A stretch of DNA of 64,000 nucleotides from Bacteroidota bacterium. GTDB taxonomy: Bacteria > Bacteroidota > Bacteroidia > Flavobacteriales > Flavobacteriaceae. Shown piece by piece: positions 53,232 through 62,427 of this stretch (position 1 is its first letter; the number at the start of each line of letters is the position of its first letter). The stretch covers positions 186,001-250,000 of the forward strand of contig JAEYTL010000008.1 in the NCBI GenBank assembly GCA_023434025.1, given 5' to 3'. Under the pieces are notes generated by a model. The model was not told the DNA's origin. It did not search any database and saw only the letters and a program-made list of their open reading frames with translations. A program made the translations under genes and the position numbers.

Positions 53232-54995
53232 ATGAAATTGCTTTGGAAATACTTAAAGCCATACAGCAAATGGGTTTTTCTTTCCTTGTTTTTAGCCGGA
53301 ATTGCTCAGATTTTAGCCTTATATGACCCAATCATTTTTGGTCGGATCATTGATGATTATGCTCTGAATCCGGGTAATAAAACAAACGATGAACGGGTTA
53401 GTGGTGCTGTAAAATTATTACTTTTAGCCATCGGAATTGCTTTAACAGCCAAACTTATCCTTTCATTTAAAGATTATTTTATCCGTTTGGTTGTTCAAAA
53501 GTTTGGCATGCAAATCTTTAATGATGGTCTTCGGCAAACATTAAGGTTACCCTTTCAGGAATTTGAAGACCAAAGCAGTGGTGAAATCTTATCAATCCTA
53601 CAAAAGGTACGTTCTGATACAGAACGTTTTATTTCCTCTTTTATCAATATCTTATTTTCATCTGCCGTTGGAATCGGATTCTTAATGTGGTATGCCATCA
53701 CCAAACATTGGGCTTTAATTCCTGTTTTTTTGATTGGAATTGTTCTTTTAGGAGGACTAACCAGCATTCTAAGCCGTTCCATCAAAACCTTACAACGTTC
53801 ATTAATCCGGCAAAACCGGCAGATGAGCGGAACTATTACCGAGAGTTTACGCAACATCGAGCTGGTTAAAAGCCTGGGTTTAACTTACCCGGAAATCCGC
53901 AGATTAAAAGTCCATACACAGGAGATATATGATCTGGAAATGGAAAAAGTAAAAAAAATGCGTGTACTCACATTTTTACAGGGAAGCATTTTAACGCTTT
54001 TAAAACAATCCATACTCTTTATTCTATTATGGCTTATTTTTAAAGATGTTCTGTCCCCCGGAGAATTAATTTCGATGCAGTTTATATCAACCGGAATTAT
54101 CGGACCTTTACAGGATTTAGGCAGTATAATATTATCCTATCGTGAAGCAGAAACAGCTTTACAATTGTTTAATGAACTGATGCAAAAGCAACCTGAATTC
54201 AGTCCTGAAGATCCGGTGGAAGTGGGCCCGATTGAAGAATTACATTTTAAAGATATTGTTTTTCGACATAAAAATGCAGGTTACAATGCCATTCAAAACA
54301 TTTCATTCAAGGCAAAATTAGGGGATACAATTGCTTTCGTAGGCCCGTCCGGTTCAGGAAAATCAACATTGGTAAAATTATTGGTAGGACTATATCGCCC
54401 GGTAGAAGGTGATATTTTATATGACTCCGTTTCGATAAAGGAACTGCGTTACAACAGAATCCGGCGTCAATTGGGATTTGTAACCCAGGACACCCAGCTT
54501 TTTTCGGGAACAATCCGGGAAAATTTACTCTTTGTAAAACCCGACGCCACCGAAGATGAAATGCTGGAAGCCATTAAAAAAGCATCGGCTATTTCAATTC
54601 TTGAAAATTCAGAAAAAGGATTGGATACGGTTTTAGGTGAAAATGGTAAAAAACTTTCTGGTGGCGAAAAACAACGTTTGTCGATTGCCAGGGCTTTGCT
54701 CAGAAAACCACGGTTATTAATTTTTGACGAAGCTACTTCGGCTTTAGATTCGTTGACCGAAGAACAAATTACAGAAACCGTAAAAGAAATTTCAGCCAAT
54801 AAACAACAAATGACCATTTTAATTGCTCACCGCCTGTCCACGATAATGCACGCCGATACAATCTATGTTTTAGAACGCGGTAAAATTGTAGAAGAAGGCA
54901 ACCATGACGAATTAGTGACTAAAAAAGGATTGTATTTTGCCATGTGGCGTCAACAAATTGGTGAACGAAAAGTTTTTGAGATTGCTGAGAATTAA
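53232..54995 (+). CDS. ABC transporter fused permease/ATPase (MsbA-like exporter)
   Basis: This 587-residue type IV exporter half-transporter has six transmembrane helices within residues about 15-300. The nucleotide-binding domain has Walker A GPSGSGKST (about 373-381), Q-loop VTQDTQLFSG, signature LSGGEKQRLSIARAL, Walker B LLIFDEATSALDS and H-loop AHRLST. It probably exports lipids or a hydrophobic compound as a homodimer. LPS-core genes lie a few kilobases away, but no direct link is shown. It is a single gene. Confidence 0.93.
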   Translation: MKLLWKYLKPYSKWVFLSLFLAGIAQILALYDPIIFGRIIDDYALNPGNKTNDERVSGAVKLLLLAIGIALTAKLILSFKDYFIRLVVQKFGMQIFNDGLRQTLRLPFQEFEDQSSGEILSILQKVRSDTERFISSFINILFSSAVGIGFLMWYAITKHWALIPVFLIGIVLLGGLTSILSRSIKTLQRSLIRQNRQMSGTITESLRNIELVKSLGLTYPEIRRLKVHTQEIYDLEMEKVKKMRVLTFLQGSILTLLKQSILFILLWLIFKDVLSPGELISMQFISTGIIGPLQDLGSIILSYREAETALQLFNELMQKQPEFSPEDPVEVGPIEELHFKDIVFRHKNAGYNAIQNISFKAKLGDTIAFVGPSGSGKSTLVKLLVGLYRPVEGDILYDSVSIKELRYNRIRRQLGFVTQDTQLFSGTIRENLLFVKPDATEDEMLEAIKKASAISILENSEKGLDTVLGENGKKLSGGEKQRLSIARALLRKPRLLIFDEATSALDSLTEEQITETVKEISANKQQMTILIAHRLSTIMHADTIYVLERGKIVEEGNHDELVTKKGLYFAMWRQQIGERKVFEIAEN

Positions 54996-55058
54996 ACTTT
55001 TTATAGTACACGACAATATTTATAAGCAACTAAAAACAATTAATTATTTATTTTTTTA

Positions 55059-55199
55059 CCACAGATGCACAGATATCTTATTTTTATACAAATGTGAAAT
55101 TTAAATATTTTCACAGATATTGAATGCAAAGCATTCAATTTAGCTAGTGTACATTTTTTACAGTGGCACTTTGAGTAAGTGAAATCTGTACATCTGTGG
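55059..55199. repeat. Gene-free inverted-repeat unit
   Basis: The 233-bp gap between the ABC exporter and DUF6029 genes contains CCACAGATGCACAGAT (55059-55074) and ATCTGTACATCTGTGG (55184-55199), a 16-bp inverted pair with one mismatch. Between them lies a perfect 9-bp hairpin, ATTGAATGC-AAA-GCATTCAAT (55119-55139). The ends resemble those of the GxxExxY unit (GCCAC-GAT, then C-GATTT). No open frame is present. Confidence 0.65.
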
Positions 55200-55228
55200 C
55201 TTTTCTATAATTCACACGGGTCTTTTTA

Positions 55229-56938
55229 CTAAAACGCCGTATTAATTGACAATGAAAAGCCTGTACTTTCAGGAACAAATCGGCAAACGCCTCCCACACA
55301 CACCAAACCACCACGTTGACGACCATAATTCATGGCAATTCGTGTTGAATTAATTCGGTAAGCTCCACCAAAATTGTAGTAGTGCTTTTGTTTGGAAGAG
55401 TCGTCATTTCCATAATTGATAATATCCCAAACATAAAATGAGTATTTGTCATTTAAATTCAGCTCAACGGTTCCTCCCGCCCAGTTCTTAAAATCGGCAT
55501 CGGCCCACATGTGTTCTGCTTCCATACGAATGGATTTGTTGGAGGCAAAATTATATACTGCTTCGGCTGTAACGATATTGGTTCTGACATCAGAGCTTCC
55601 GTCCTCTACCCAAGGTTTGTTATAATACTGATTGATGTAATAGAATCCCGTTCGCCAATTTTCAGACAATTGTTTTTTAACTTCCAGGTTGTAATCCGAA
55701 AAATATTTTGTTCCCACACCAAAGAAATCTGTTTTATATTCAGCCGGAGTCAATCGGTACTGTCCCGGTAAATTATACCAGGATGACATATTCAAAGCCA
55801 CTTTAGTTCCGTATTTTCCACCGAACTTTGTGTTCTTTGCAAATTCATAAAAAACATCCAGTTGTCCGCCCGTTTCACCCACTTTTAAAATCTGCGGATC
55901 CTTAAAGTCAAAGCCGGCCTGGGCCTGGTAAACGTAAATGTTTGCCAGGTTGGAATGGTGCTGTTTGGTCAAAGCCGGGGTAAAATTCAATACCTTATCA
56001 TTAAAATTTAAGCTGGTGTTATCGCCGGAAACAGTTGGCACCCGTTCAGATAAAAAAGTCATGTTTTCAGTTCTGCGCAATGTAGCATCTATACCCAATC
56101 CTTGTTTGGAATACCCTAAGTTCAAACTAACCGCATTACCGTCTTTAATCAAATTTTCATCCAGCGTATTACTAATCCGGTTTAAAACGGCATCTTTTGA
56201 TTTGTAATTGTATTCCGCATTCGCATAAAATGCGTTGTATGTATAGTTTACTCTTCCCGAAACACCATGCGTTGTTGCTTCAAAATCAGGGTTTTCAATG
56301 GCGGGATTGATGTCTTCATGACGTCCGACATAGCTCAATCCGAAAGATAAATCAGCTTTATCTGATTTTAACCATTGGGTTAATTGAAAATCGGAATCAA
56401 AACCGAAAATCTTACCGTCAGAAACATCAAACCCGGTTCGTTGCCGGCCGTATAAGGCCGTTAACCGGACATGGTCTGAAGGCCGGTAGATAATTCTTCC
56501 GCCACGCAGGGCGGTATTGATCCCCAAGGCTCTGTCTTCCCAGGCACGAAGCAACATTCCGCTACCAAACTGTTCATAAAAATAACCGGCAGTAAAATCT
56601 AACTGACCGATTTTATAGTTCACAAAATAAGTTGCAACATTTGTTCCTTCAAATTCAGGGTTATAGTTCAGTAAGGCGTTCTTTTCATACGCTTCCACCT
56701 GAACTCCGGCTGTCCATCCTTTGATCTGGTAGTTTAGAAACAAATAATTGTTAGACCGGATCGGGTCTTCCGGCTGAATGATTCCCCTGCCCTTATCGTT
56801 CAAATACCATTGTGAATTCGATTCAAATCCGCCAAAAACCCTTCCGTAATCTTTCTTTACCTCAGTTGAATCTATTTGAGCAACTGCTAAAAAGCTGCCG
56901 CTTAAAAAAGCGGCCAGGCATAAATTTTTAAATTGCAT
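55229..56938 (-). CDS. DUF6029 family outer-membrane beta-barrel-like protein
   Basis: This 569-residue protein has a cleavable signal (FKNLCLAAFLSGSFLAVAQ). The rest is alternating beta strands rich in Tyr, Asn and Gly (YFYEQFGSGMLLRAWEDRAL, VNYTYNAFYANAEYNYKSKD). It ends in Phe (SLSINTAF), as outer-membrane barrels do. I recognise it as DUF6029. Its role is unknown. The start lies 2 bp after the TlpA gene, so it is in an operon with a thioredoxin-like protein. Confidence 0.82.
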   Translation of the reverse strand: MQFKNLCLAAFLSGSFLAVAQIDSTEVKKDYGRVFGGFESNSQWYLNDKGRGIIQPEDPIRSNNYLFLNYQIKGWTAGVQVEAYEKNALLNYNPEFEGTNVATYFVNYKIGQLDFTAGYFYEQFGSGMLLRAWEDRALGINTALRGGRIIYRPSDHVRLTALYGRQRTGFDVSDGKIFGFDSDFQLTQWLKSDKADLSFGLSYVGRHEDINPAIENPDFEATTHGVSGRVNYTYNAFYANAEYNYKSKDAVLNRISNTLDENLIKDGNAVSLNLGYSKQGLGIDATLRRTENMTFLSERVPTVSGDNTSLNFNDKVLNFTPALTKQHHSNLANIYVYQAQAGFDFKDPQILKVGETGGQLDVFYEFAKNTKFGGKYGTKVALNMSSWYNLPGQYRLTPAEYKTDFFGVGTKYFSDYNLEVKKQLSENWRTGFYYINQYYNKPWVEDGSSDVRTNIVTAEAVYNFASNKSIRMEAEHMWADADFKNWAGGTVELNLNDKYSFYVWDIINYGNDDSSKQKHYYNFGGAYRINSTRIAMNYGRQRGGLVCVGGVCRFVPESTGFSLSINTAF

Positions 56939-56940
56939 TT

Positions 56941-57420
56941 CTAAAGTTGTTTCAGTTTGTTAAACAACTCTTTCTCTGCTCCTTGGCTATACCCGTTGTG
57001 CACATAAACTATCTTTTGATTTTTTACCACAACCGTATAAGGCACATTGGCAATCGCTAAGGCTCTTTTTAAATCCTGGTTCGTATCTAACAGAACCGTG
57101 TAGGGCCAGTTTTTTCCGTTCAATAGCGGCTTAACCCTTTTTTGGGTTCTCGTATCATCAATAGAAACCGCCACGACTTCCATGTTTACTTCCTTTGTCC
57201 AATCAGCATAATTCTCTTTAATAGCGTCGAGCTCATTCAAACACGGAGCACACCAAGTAGCCCAAAATGTAAAGACATACAACTTATCTTTTTCGCTAAA
57301 ATCATTTTTTACATTCAATGATTTATTATCGTTTGATTTTAAAACAACATTGGGCATCTGCTTTTGTGCATGGAGGCTGTAACTTAACACAAAAAGGAAA
57401 GTGACAAAAAAATTCTTCAT
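56941..57420 (-). CDS. TlpA-family thiol-disulfide oxidoreductase
   Basis: This 159-residue exported protein (signal about 1-18, ending SLHAQ) has a thioredoxin-like domain. The redox motif is FWATWCAPCLNELDAI (C57-A-P-C60 region). It also has VSIDDTRTQKRVKPLL and the cis-Pro loop NVPYTVV. It probably reduces disulfides in the periplasm. It is first in the operon with DUF6029 and divergent from a CxxC-containing Omp28-related gene across 207 bp of AT-rich DNA. Confidence 0.92.
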   Translation of the reverse strand: MKNFFVTFLFVLSYSLHAQKQMPNVVLKSNDNKSLNVKNDFSEKDKLYVFTFWATWCAPCLNELDAIKENYADWTKEVNMEVVAVSIDDTRTQKRVKPLLNGKNWPYTVLLDTNQDLKRALAIANVPYTVVVKNQKIVYVHNGYSQGAEKELFNKLKQL

Positions 57421-57571
57421 CGTTCAGTGGTTTGTTAAAAGTAGTTAGTGTAAAATTTGTTTGTGATATGAATTTGTGACAATATTAAAAAAATACTTTT
57501 AAAGTTAGTTTGATTGTTAAAAAAATGTTTAAAATAAATTAATGAAACGTGAATTCTTTTAAAAAAAAGTA

Positions 57572-57579
57572 TATTTTTG
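57572..57579 (+). promoter_or_regulatory. -7 promoter element for the Omp28-related T9SS protein
   Basis: TATTTTTG matches TAnnTTTG, 48 bp upstream of the ATG at 57628. The surrounding 207-bp spacer (57421-57627) is AT-rich and holds nothing else I can name. Confidence 0.4.
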
Positions 57580-57627
57580 AATTTTATTAAACTAAAGCTA
57601 AACGATTAATTAACAAACCACTAAACA

Positions 57628-59355
57628 ATGAAAAAAACACTACTCTCGGCAATACTGCTGACTTTTGGCTATGCTAATAGTCAAACCTTTGTTAGTACCA
57701 CACCGGAAAACAAAAAGGTTATTTTAGAGGAATTTACAGGAGTCAATTGCGTGTATTGTCCTCAAGGGCATGCTATTGCAAATAGTATTAAAAATGCTAA
57801 TCCCGGTAATGCATTCATAATAAATGTACACCAAGGCGGTTTTTCTACACCCAATGCGGGACAGCCGGATTTCAGAACTTCATTTGGAAATGCCATTGTT
57901 GGTCAATCCTATAATAATTCTCTTAGCGGCTTTGGTTATCCTTCCGGAACAGTGAACAGAAATGTTTTTACAGGGCTTTCTATTCATGCTGGCTATACAG
58001 CTTTATTCAGAAACAGCTGGACAAATGCAGCCAATCAGATCTTAACCCAAAGTTCTTATGTTAATGTAGGCGTGCAGGGAGTTATCAATACTCAAACAAA
58101 TGAACTGACCGTAACTGTTGAAGTTTACTATACCGGTAATAGCCCGGTTAGTACTAATAAACTAAATATTGCCTTACTGCAAAACAACACCTTAGGGCCG
58201 CAAGTTGGCGGCAATATGGGTAATAATTATAATCACCAACATCGCTTGGTGCATATGATTACCGGGCAATGGGGTACGGATATTACATCAACTGCTTCAG
58301 GATCATTCAGTACACAAACTTTTAATTATACTATTCCTGCTGCCTACAACAGTATTCCGGTTGAAATCGGAGAACTTGAACTGGTTGCCTTTGTTACCGA
58401 AACACAGCAAAAAATCATCAGCGGAAACGGGGCAAAACCAACTTATACCGGTTTAGCGGAAAACGATGTAAAGTTAAAAAGTATAGAAGGAATCAGCACA
58501 CAATGTTTTTCTGCAATCAGTCCGAAAGTTACTATTCAGAATATGAGTCAGACTCCTTTAACAAGTTTACCCATTGAATACAATATTAATTCGGGCGAAA
58601 ATGCAATTTATAACTGGACTGGAAATCTTGCCCCGTTAGGTAGCACTACCGTTCAATTGCCAAGTTATAACTACACACTTAGCCCTACTAACACATTAAA
58701 TATCAGCATTCCAAGTGATGACAACAACTCTGATAATAATGGCAGTACAAGTTTTAATAAAGCAATTGAAACAGCACACACAAATATCACAATCAAAATT
58801 ACAACTGACCAATATGGTAGTGAAACCACTTGGAATTTAAAAAATGCAGCAGGTATAACGGTTGCACAAGGAGGACCTTATAATGATGCAAATAATCCAG
58901 GTGCATTTCCCCAAGCTGACGTTAATGTAACTTTACCAAATGACTGCTATACTTTTACTATAAATGATGCTTACAATGATGGTATGAGTAGTGCTGCTTA
59001 TGGTTTTGGCGGTTATCAGATTTGGGCAAACGGTGCTTTAATTCCCGGTATGAGCGGCGGTGAATTTATGAGTTCGGACATGAGACGATTTGGAATTAAT
59101 ACCAATTTGAGTATTGACGATTTCAATGCTTCACTGATCAAGTTTTATCCCAATCCAGCAAACGGTTTTATTACTGTTTCGTTACCCGAGTCAGCCACCG
59201 TTACATTAACCGATTTAAGCGGCAAACAAGTTTTATCAAACCAGTTTGAATCAGGTGAATCAACGTTAAACCTAGGTTCTCTATCAAAAGGCTTGTATCT
59301 GATCAATTTTGCCGGAGATAATTTTTCAAAAACCGATAAACTGATTGTAAAATAA
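57628..59355 (+). CDS. Omp28-related protein with T9SS type A sorting domain
   Basis: This 575-residue exported protein has a signal at about 1-18. Residues about 28-290 form an Omp28-like thioredoxin-fold domain with ILEEFTGVNCVYCPQGHAIA (CxxC) and INVHQGGFSTP. A middle domain is Ser/Thr/Asn-rich (DDNNSDNNGSTS). A GSETTWNLKNAAG ... GGPYND ... YTFTINDAYNDGM domain resembles Ca-dependent modules of secreted proteases. The C-terminal 80 residues are a type A sorting signal (KFYPNPANGFITVSLPE, GLYLINF, DKLIVK). It is probably secreted by T9SS and surface-attached. Confidence 0.92.
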   Translation: MKKTLLSAILLTFGYANSQTFVSTTPENKKVILEEFTGVNCVYCPQGHAIANSIKNANPGNAFIINVHQGGFSTPNAGQPDFRTSFGNAIVGQSYNNSLSGFGYPSGTVNRNVFTGLSIHAGYTALFRNSWTNAANQILTQSSYVNVGVQGVINTQTNELTVTVEVYYTGNSPVSTNKLNIALLQNNTLGPQVGGNMGNNYNHQHRLVHMITGQWGTDITSTASGSFSTQTFNYTIPAAYNSIPVEIGELELVAFVTETQQKIISGNGAKPTYTGLAENDVKLKSIEGISTQCFSAISPKVTIQNMSQTPLTSLPIEYNINSGENAIYNWTGNLAPLGSTTVQLPSYNYTLSPTNTLNISIPSDDNNSDNNGSTSFNKAIETAHTNITIKITTDQYGSETTWNLKNAAGITVAQGGPYNDANNPGAFPQADVNVTLPNDCYTFTINDAYNDGMSSAAYGFGGYQIWANGALIPGMSGGEFMSSDMRRFGINTNLSIDDFNASLIKFYPNPANGFITVSLPESATVTLTDLSGKQVLSNQFESGESTLNLGSLSKGLYLINFAGDNFSKTDKLIVK

Positions 59356-59363
59356 ATAAAATC

Positions 59364-59397
59364 AAGGGTGCTGAGTTTTTATCCGGCACCTTTGTTT
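59364..59397 (+). terminator. Intrinsic terminator
   Basis: AAGGGTGC and GCACCTTT form an 8-bp stem with one weak pair and a 14-nt loop, followed by TTTGTTT-type T-rich sequence. Confidence 0.65.
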
Positions 59398-59415
59398 CCC
59401 GAAATCTATTTTTAT

Positions 59416-59423
59416 TAGATTTG
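59416..59423 (+). promoter_or_regulatory. -7 promoter element for the 59446 gene
   Basis: TAGATTTG is a perfect TAnnTTTG, 22 bp upstream of the ATG at 59446. Confidence 0.5.
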
Positions 59424-59445
59424 TAAACTACTAAAACTTCAAAAA

Positions 59446-60153
59446 ATGAAAAAAATTACATTATCAATTTTATTTTCAATGGTTTTCCTCAATGCTTTTT
59501 CTCAATTTGTTTTCAGAAAATCAGACGGAACACCCATCACAGACGGAACGGTTTTAACCTATGGCCCCGGAAGCAATTACCTGAATTTCAGAGTTCAGAA
59601 CACAAGTAATCAGGATTTAGATATTAAAATAAAATGTACAAATCTTGTAAACACAACCGGTTCTCAATTTGAATTGTGTTACGGAGGGTCTTGTTACGAA
59701 AGTGTTGCCCTGAACGAAGTATATCCGGAATACGAAAACCCTTTATTACCCGGTCAAAGCAATCCGGCTCAGGGCGATCATTTTGTCAATTTTAATGCCG
59801 GTAACGGGCAGGTTATGGAATTGCATTTTTCTGTTTACCCGGTCGGTTTTGAGAACGATGCCATTAGTTTTGTCTATCGTTTTGATCCTTTTTTGGGTGT
59901 TAACTCCTTTGAAACCTTATCTGCAATGGGAATCAGCATCGAAAATACTTCCATTAAAAATGATTTCAAATTCAATTCAACCCAAAACGGAAATCTTTCT
60001 GTTTTCAATTTAAACGGCCAATTGATAAACGAGTATACATTTTCTGAAGGTGCTCAAAATTTCAACTTATCTGAATTAAGTACAGCCGTTTATATTGCGA
60101 ACTTTACGACAACCGAAGGAAAAACTTCGTCAGTAAAATTAATTAAAAACTAA
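59446..60153 (+). CDS. Secreted protein with T9SS type A-like C-terminus
   Basis: This 235-residue protein has an N-terminal signal (KKITLSILFSMVFLNAFSQ). A beta-sandwich-like domain follows with two Cys in FELCYGGSCYESVALNE, then a C-terminal stretch typical of type A sorting domains (NGNLSVFNLNGQLINEYTFS, YIANFTTTEGKTSSVKLIKN). It lies 4 bp before the second Omp28-like gene, so the two are co-transcribed. Function is unknown; it may be a partner of its neighbour. Confidence 0.8.
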   Translation: MKKITLSILFSMVFLNAFSQFVFRKSDGTPITDGTVLTYGPGSNYLNFRVQNTSNQDLDIKIKCTNLVNTTGSQFELCYGGSCYESVALNEVYPEYENPLLPGQSNPAQGDHFVNFNAGNGQVMELHFSVYPVGFENDAISFVYRFDPFLGVNSFETLSAMGISIENTSIKNDFKFNSTQNGNLSVFNLNGQLINEYTFSEGAQNFNLSELSTAVYIANFTTTEGKTSSVKLIKN

Positions 60154-60157
60154 TCAG

Positions 60158-61204
60158 ATGAATAAATTTGGTTTACTGGCTGTCTTTTTATTGATCTCCA
60201 TTTTTATTTCCTGCTCAACGGATTATAAAATTTTAGATTCCATAGAGTCAATTAGTTTAATTGCGGATAAATCAAGTAAAACCGTTGGTGAAACAATCAC
60301 ATTCACAGTTAACACCAACAGCGGAACAAACATCACAGAAGAAGCGGTCATTTTTGTAAATGGTAATGCCATTGAAGGGAATACATTTACTACTACGGAA
60401 ATCGGTGATTATATTGTTTCTGCTGACTATTTAGGCGTAACCTCTTCTCCGGTTTCTGTTCGTTTTCACGATGGTTCGGAAACCAATTTTGTCAAACGTG
60501 TTTTAATTGAAGATTACACAGGAACCTGGTGTGGTAATTGTCCCAGAGTAAATCACGCTGTAGAGTTAGCTCGTGCACAAACTGATAAAATTGTTACAAT
60601 CGGCATACATCGCTCCAGTTCAAACCCTTCAGATGCCAATTACGATCCTTATAACTATGATACTTCTGAGCTGGAAGCCATCATTAATATGTCGGGCTAC
60701 CCCAAAGCTTTATTAAACAGAATGACGAGGTGGCAACCCTTGGAACAGAACAACATCACACAAGTTATTAATTTAATTCAAGGAGAAAATCCAAAGCTAG
60801 GTTTAGCTATGAATACTTCTATTTCCGGCGAAATTGTAAATCTGGATGTTAAAGTTAAATTCAGTAAAGACTTTTCTAATTTAAAGTTAGTAGTCTATGT
60901 ATTAGAAAACGGACTGATTTATGATCAGGTTAACTACACCAATTTTTATACGGGTCCGGGTACAATCGCTAACTTTCAACACGATCATGTGCTCAGAGCC
61001 TGTTTGACGCCACTTTTAGGTGAAACCATCGCTAACACAACCGTTGGACAAACTTATACTAAATTATTTTCGGTTCCGCTGCCAGCTAATATAGCGAACT
61101 CAAACAACGTTGAATTTGTCGCTTTTGTAGTGGACGAAAACAACAAGGCCGTTAATGTCAGAAAAGCCGGATCAACAGAAAATCAGGATTTTGAAGAGCT
61201 GTAA
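60158..61204 (+). CDS. Omp28-related lipoprotein with CxxC
   Basis: This 348-residue protein has a lipoprotein signal ending IFISC (Cys19). Residues about 30-100 form an Ig-like domain (GETITFTVNTNSGTNITEEA). The Omp28-like thioredoxin domain begins around 115 with VLIEDYTGTWCGNCPRVNHA (CGNC) and contains IGIHRSSSNPSDANYDPYNY. It has no T9SS tail, so it stays lipid-anchored. It has the same core fold as the gene at 57628, two genes upstream. A strong terminator follows. Confidence 0.9.
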   Translation: MNKFGLLAVFLLISIFISCSTDYKILDSIESISLIADKSSKTVGETITFTVNTNSGTNITEEAVIFVNGNAIEGNTFTTTEIGDYIVSADYLGVTSSPVSVRFHDGSETNFVKRVLIEDYTGTWCGNCPRVNHAVELARAQTDKIVTIGIHRSSSNPSDANYDPYNYDTSELEAIINMSGYPKALLNRMTRWQPLEQNNITQVINLIQGENPKLGLAMNTSISGEIVNLDVKVKFSKDFSNLKLVVYVLENGLIYDQVNYTNFYTGPGTIANFQHDHVLRACLTPLLGETIANTTVGQTYTKLFSVPLPANIANSNNVEFVAFVVDENNKAVNVRKAGSTENQDFEEL

Positions 61205-61220
61205 AAACCAGTGATTTCAT

Positions 61221-61251
61221 AAAAAAAGCTGTCTTAAAGACAGCTTTTTTT
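61221..61251. terminator. Bidirectional intrinsic terminator
   Basis: GCTGTCT-TAA-AGACAGC is a perfect 7-bp stem flanked by seven As and seven Ts. It serves the convergent Omp28-like and LytTR genes. Confidence 0.92.
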
Positions 61252-62005
61252 ATCCTAACCATTCCTTAAAATCATTGACCCTTTCACGGCTGACAATTAC
61301 CTCATCTGCTTTATAGGTAGGCAATATCACCTTTAAACGCGAATTACTGTAAACCACGATATCTTTTATGGTTTTCAACGGTACGATGAATTTACGGCTC
61401 ACCCTGAAAAAATCGTCCGGGTTTAATTCTGTTTCGAGTTGCTCTAAAGTCAGGTCTAAAAGATAATCCCGGTTATCATGGGTATGCAGGTAAGTTCCTT
61501 TATTTTCACTGAAAAAACATTCTGCTTCAGCGATGGAAATTACCTTAAGGTGTTCTCCGATTTTGAGGGTAAACCGCTGCCTGTATGTTTTTTCCACCGG
61601 ATTGACCAACATGCGTTTAATCATGTCAAAATCCAGTGACAAGTTAGGTAATGCCCGGCTCCTCGATTTGAATTTGTTTACAGCTACCTCCAGCTCATCC
61701 TCATCAATGGGTTTCAGCAAATAATCAATGCTGTTCAGTTTAAATGCTCTTAGAGCATATTCATCAAAAGCCGTGGTAAAAATTACAGCACTTTTAATGT
61801 CAATCTGCTCAAAAATTTCAAAGGATAACCCGTCTGACAGTTGAATATCCAGAAAAATCAAATCAGGATGCTGATTATGCTGAAACCACTGCAAAGCCTC
61901 TTCTACGGAATGCAAAAGCGTTTCAACCTGTAATCCTAATTTTTCAACTTTGCGTTGCAACAGCCGGGCTGCGGGTTTTTCGTCTTCAATAATGATGATT
62001 TTCAT
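61250..62005 (-). CDS. LytTR-family response regulator
   Basis: From the ATG at 62003-62005 it is 251 residues; six extra residues in the longer frame (MFYYYN) do not fit the family. The receiver domain has KIIIIEDEKPAARLL, the phosphoacceptor Asp in PDLIFLDIQLSDG, FTTAFDEYALRAF, and Lys in YLLKPIDEDEL. The LytTR DNA-binding domain is in the C-terminal 110 residues (EAECFFSENKGTYLHTHDNR, DDFFRVSRKFIVPL). It is probably paired with the histidine kinase three genes upstream, whose genes run in the same direction. Confidence 0.94.
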   Translation of the reverse strand: MKIIIIEDEKPAARLLQRKVEKLGLQVETLLHSVEEALQWFQHNQHPDLIFLDIQLSDGLSFEIFEQIDIKSAVIFTTAFDEYALRAFKLNSIDYLLKPIDEDELEVAVNKFKSRSRALPNLSLDFDMIKRMLVNPVEKTYRQRFTLKIGEHLKVISIAEAECFFSENKGTYLHTHDNRDYLLDLTLEQLETELNPDDFFRVSRKFIVPLKTIKDIVVYSNSRLKVILPTYKADEVIVSRERVNDFKEWLG

Positions 62006-62111
62006 ATTGTAGTAGTAAAACATAAATTAACAGTGATTATTATAGTCTGCTTGACTGGAAATTCCTGCTTCGACTTCGTCGGAATAACAAAATCTGAAAC
62101 CTGAAACACCT

Positions 62112-62420
62112 CTACTCCCATTTATTCTGCTTATCCTTTTCCATAATTTCCTTTATTTTTCGCTCTTCCCAGTTATTTCCTAAAAACCATTGCGGGATAA
62201 AGACTGATAATCCGTGTGCCAATAACCCGATTCCCCAAAAGAATGCGGTAAAGAAATTTTTATAGTGAAAATAAGACTCTCCCGGTGATAAGTTTTGCAT
62301 GTTCACAACAACAATCATAATATTAACAACAATATAAACCATAGCATGAGTATAAAATCCTTTGATCTTCTGCACTCTTTTGCGGGCTTGTTCATACTTT
62401 ATTTCTTCCGGTGTATTCAT
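62112..62420 (-). CDS. 2TM domain protein
   Basis: This 102-residue protein has the 2TM family layout: a charged start, EQARKRVQKIKGFYTHAMVY, two membrane helices (about 23-42 and 62-80), then WFLGNNWEERKIKEIMEKDK. It is a paralogue of the next gene upstream and of the kinase's C-terminal domain. It may bind or modulate the sensor kinase; no function is established. Confidence 0.9.
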   Translation of the reverse strand: MNTPEEIKYEQARKRVQKIKGFYTHAMVYIVVNIMIVVVNMQNLSPGESYFHYKNFFTAFFWGIGLLAHGLSVFIPQWFLGNNWEERKIKEIMEKDKQNKWE

Positions 62421-62427
62421 TGTATTT

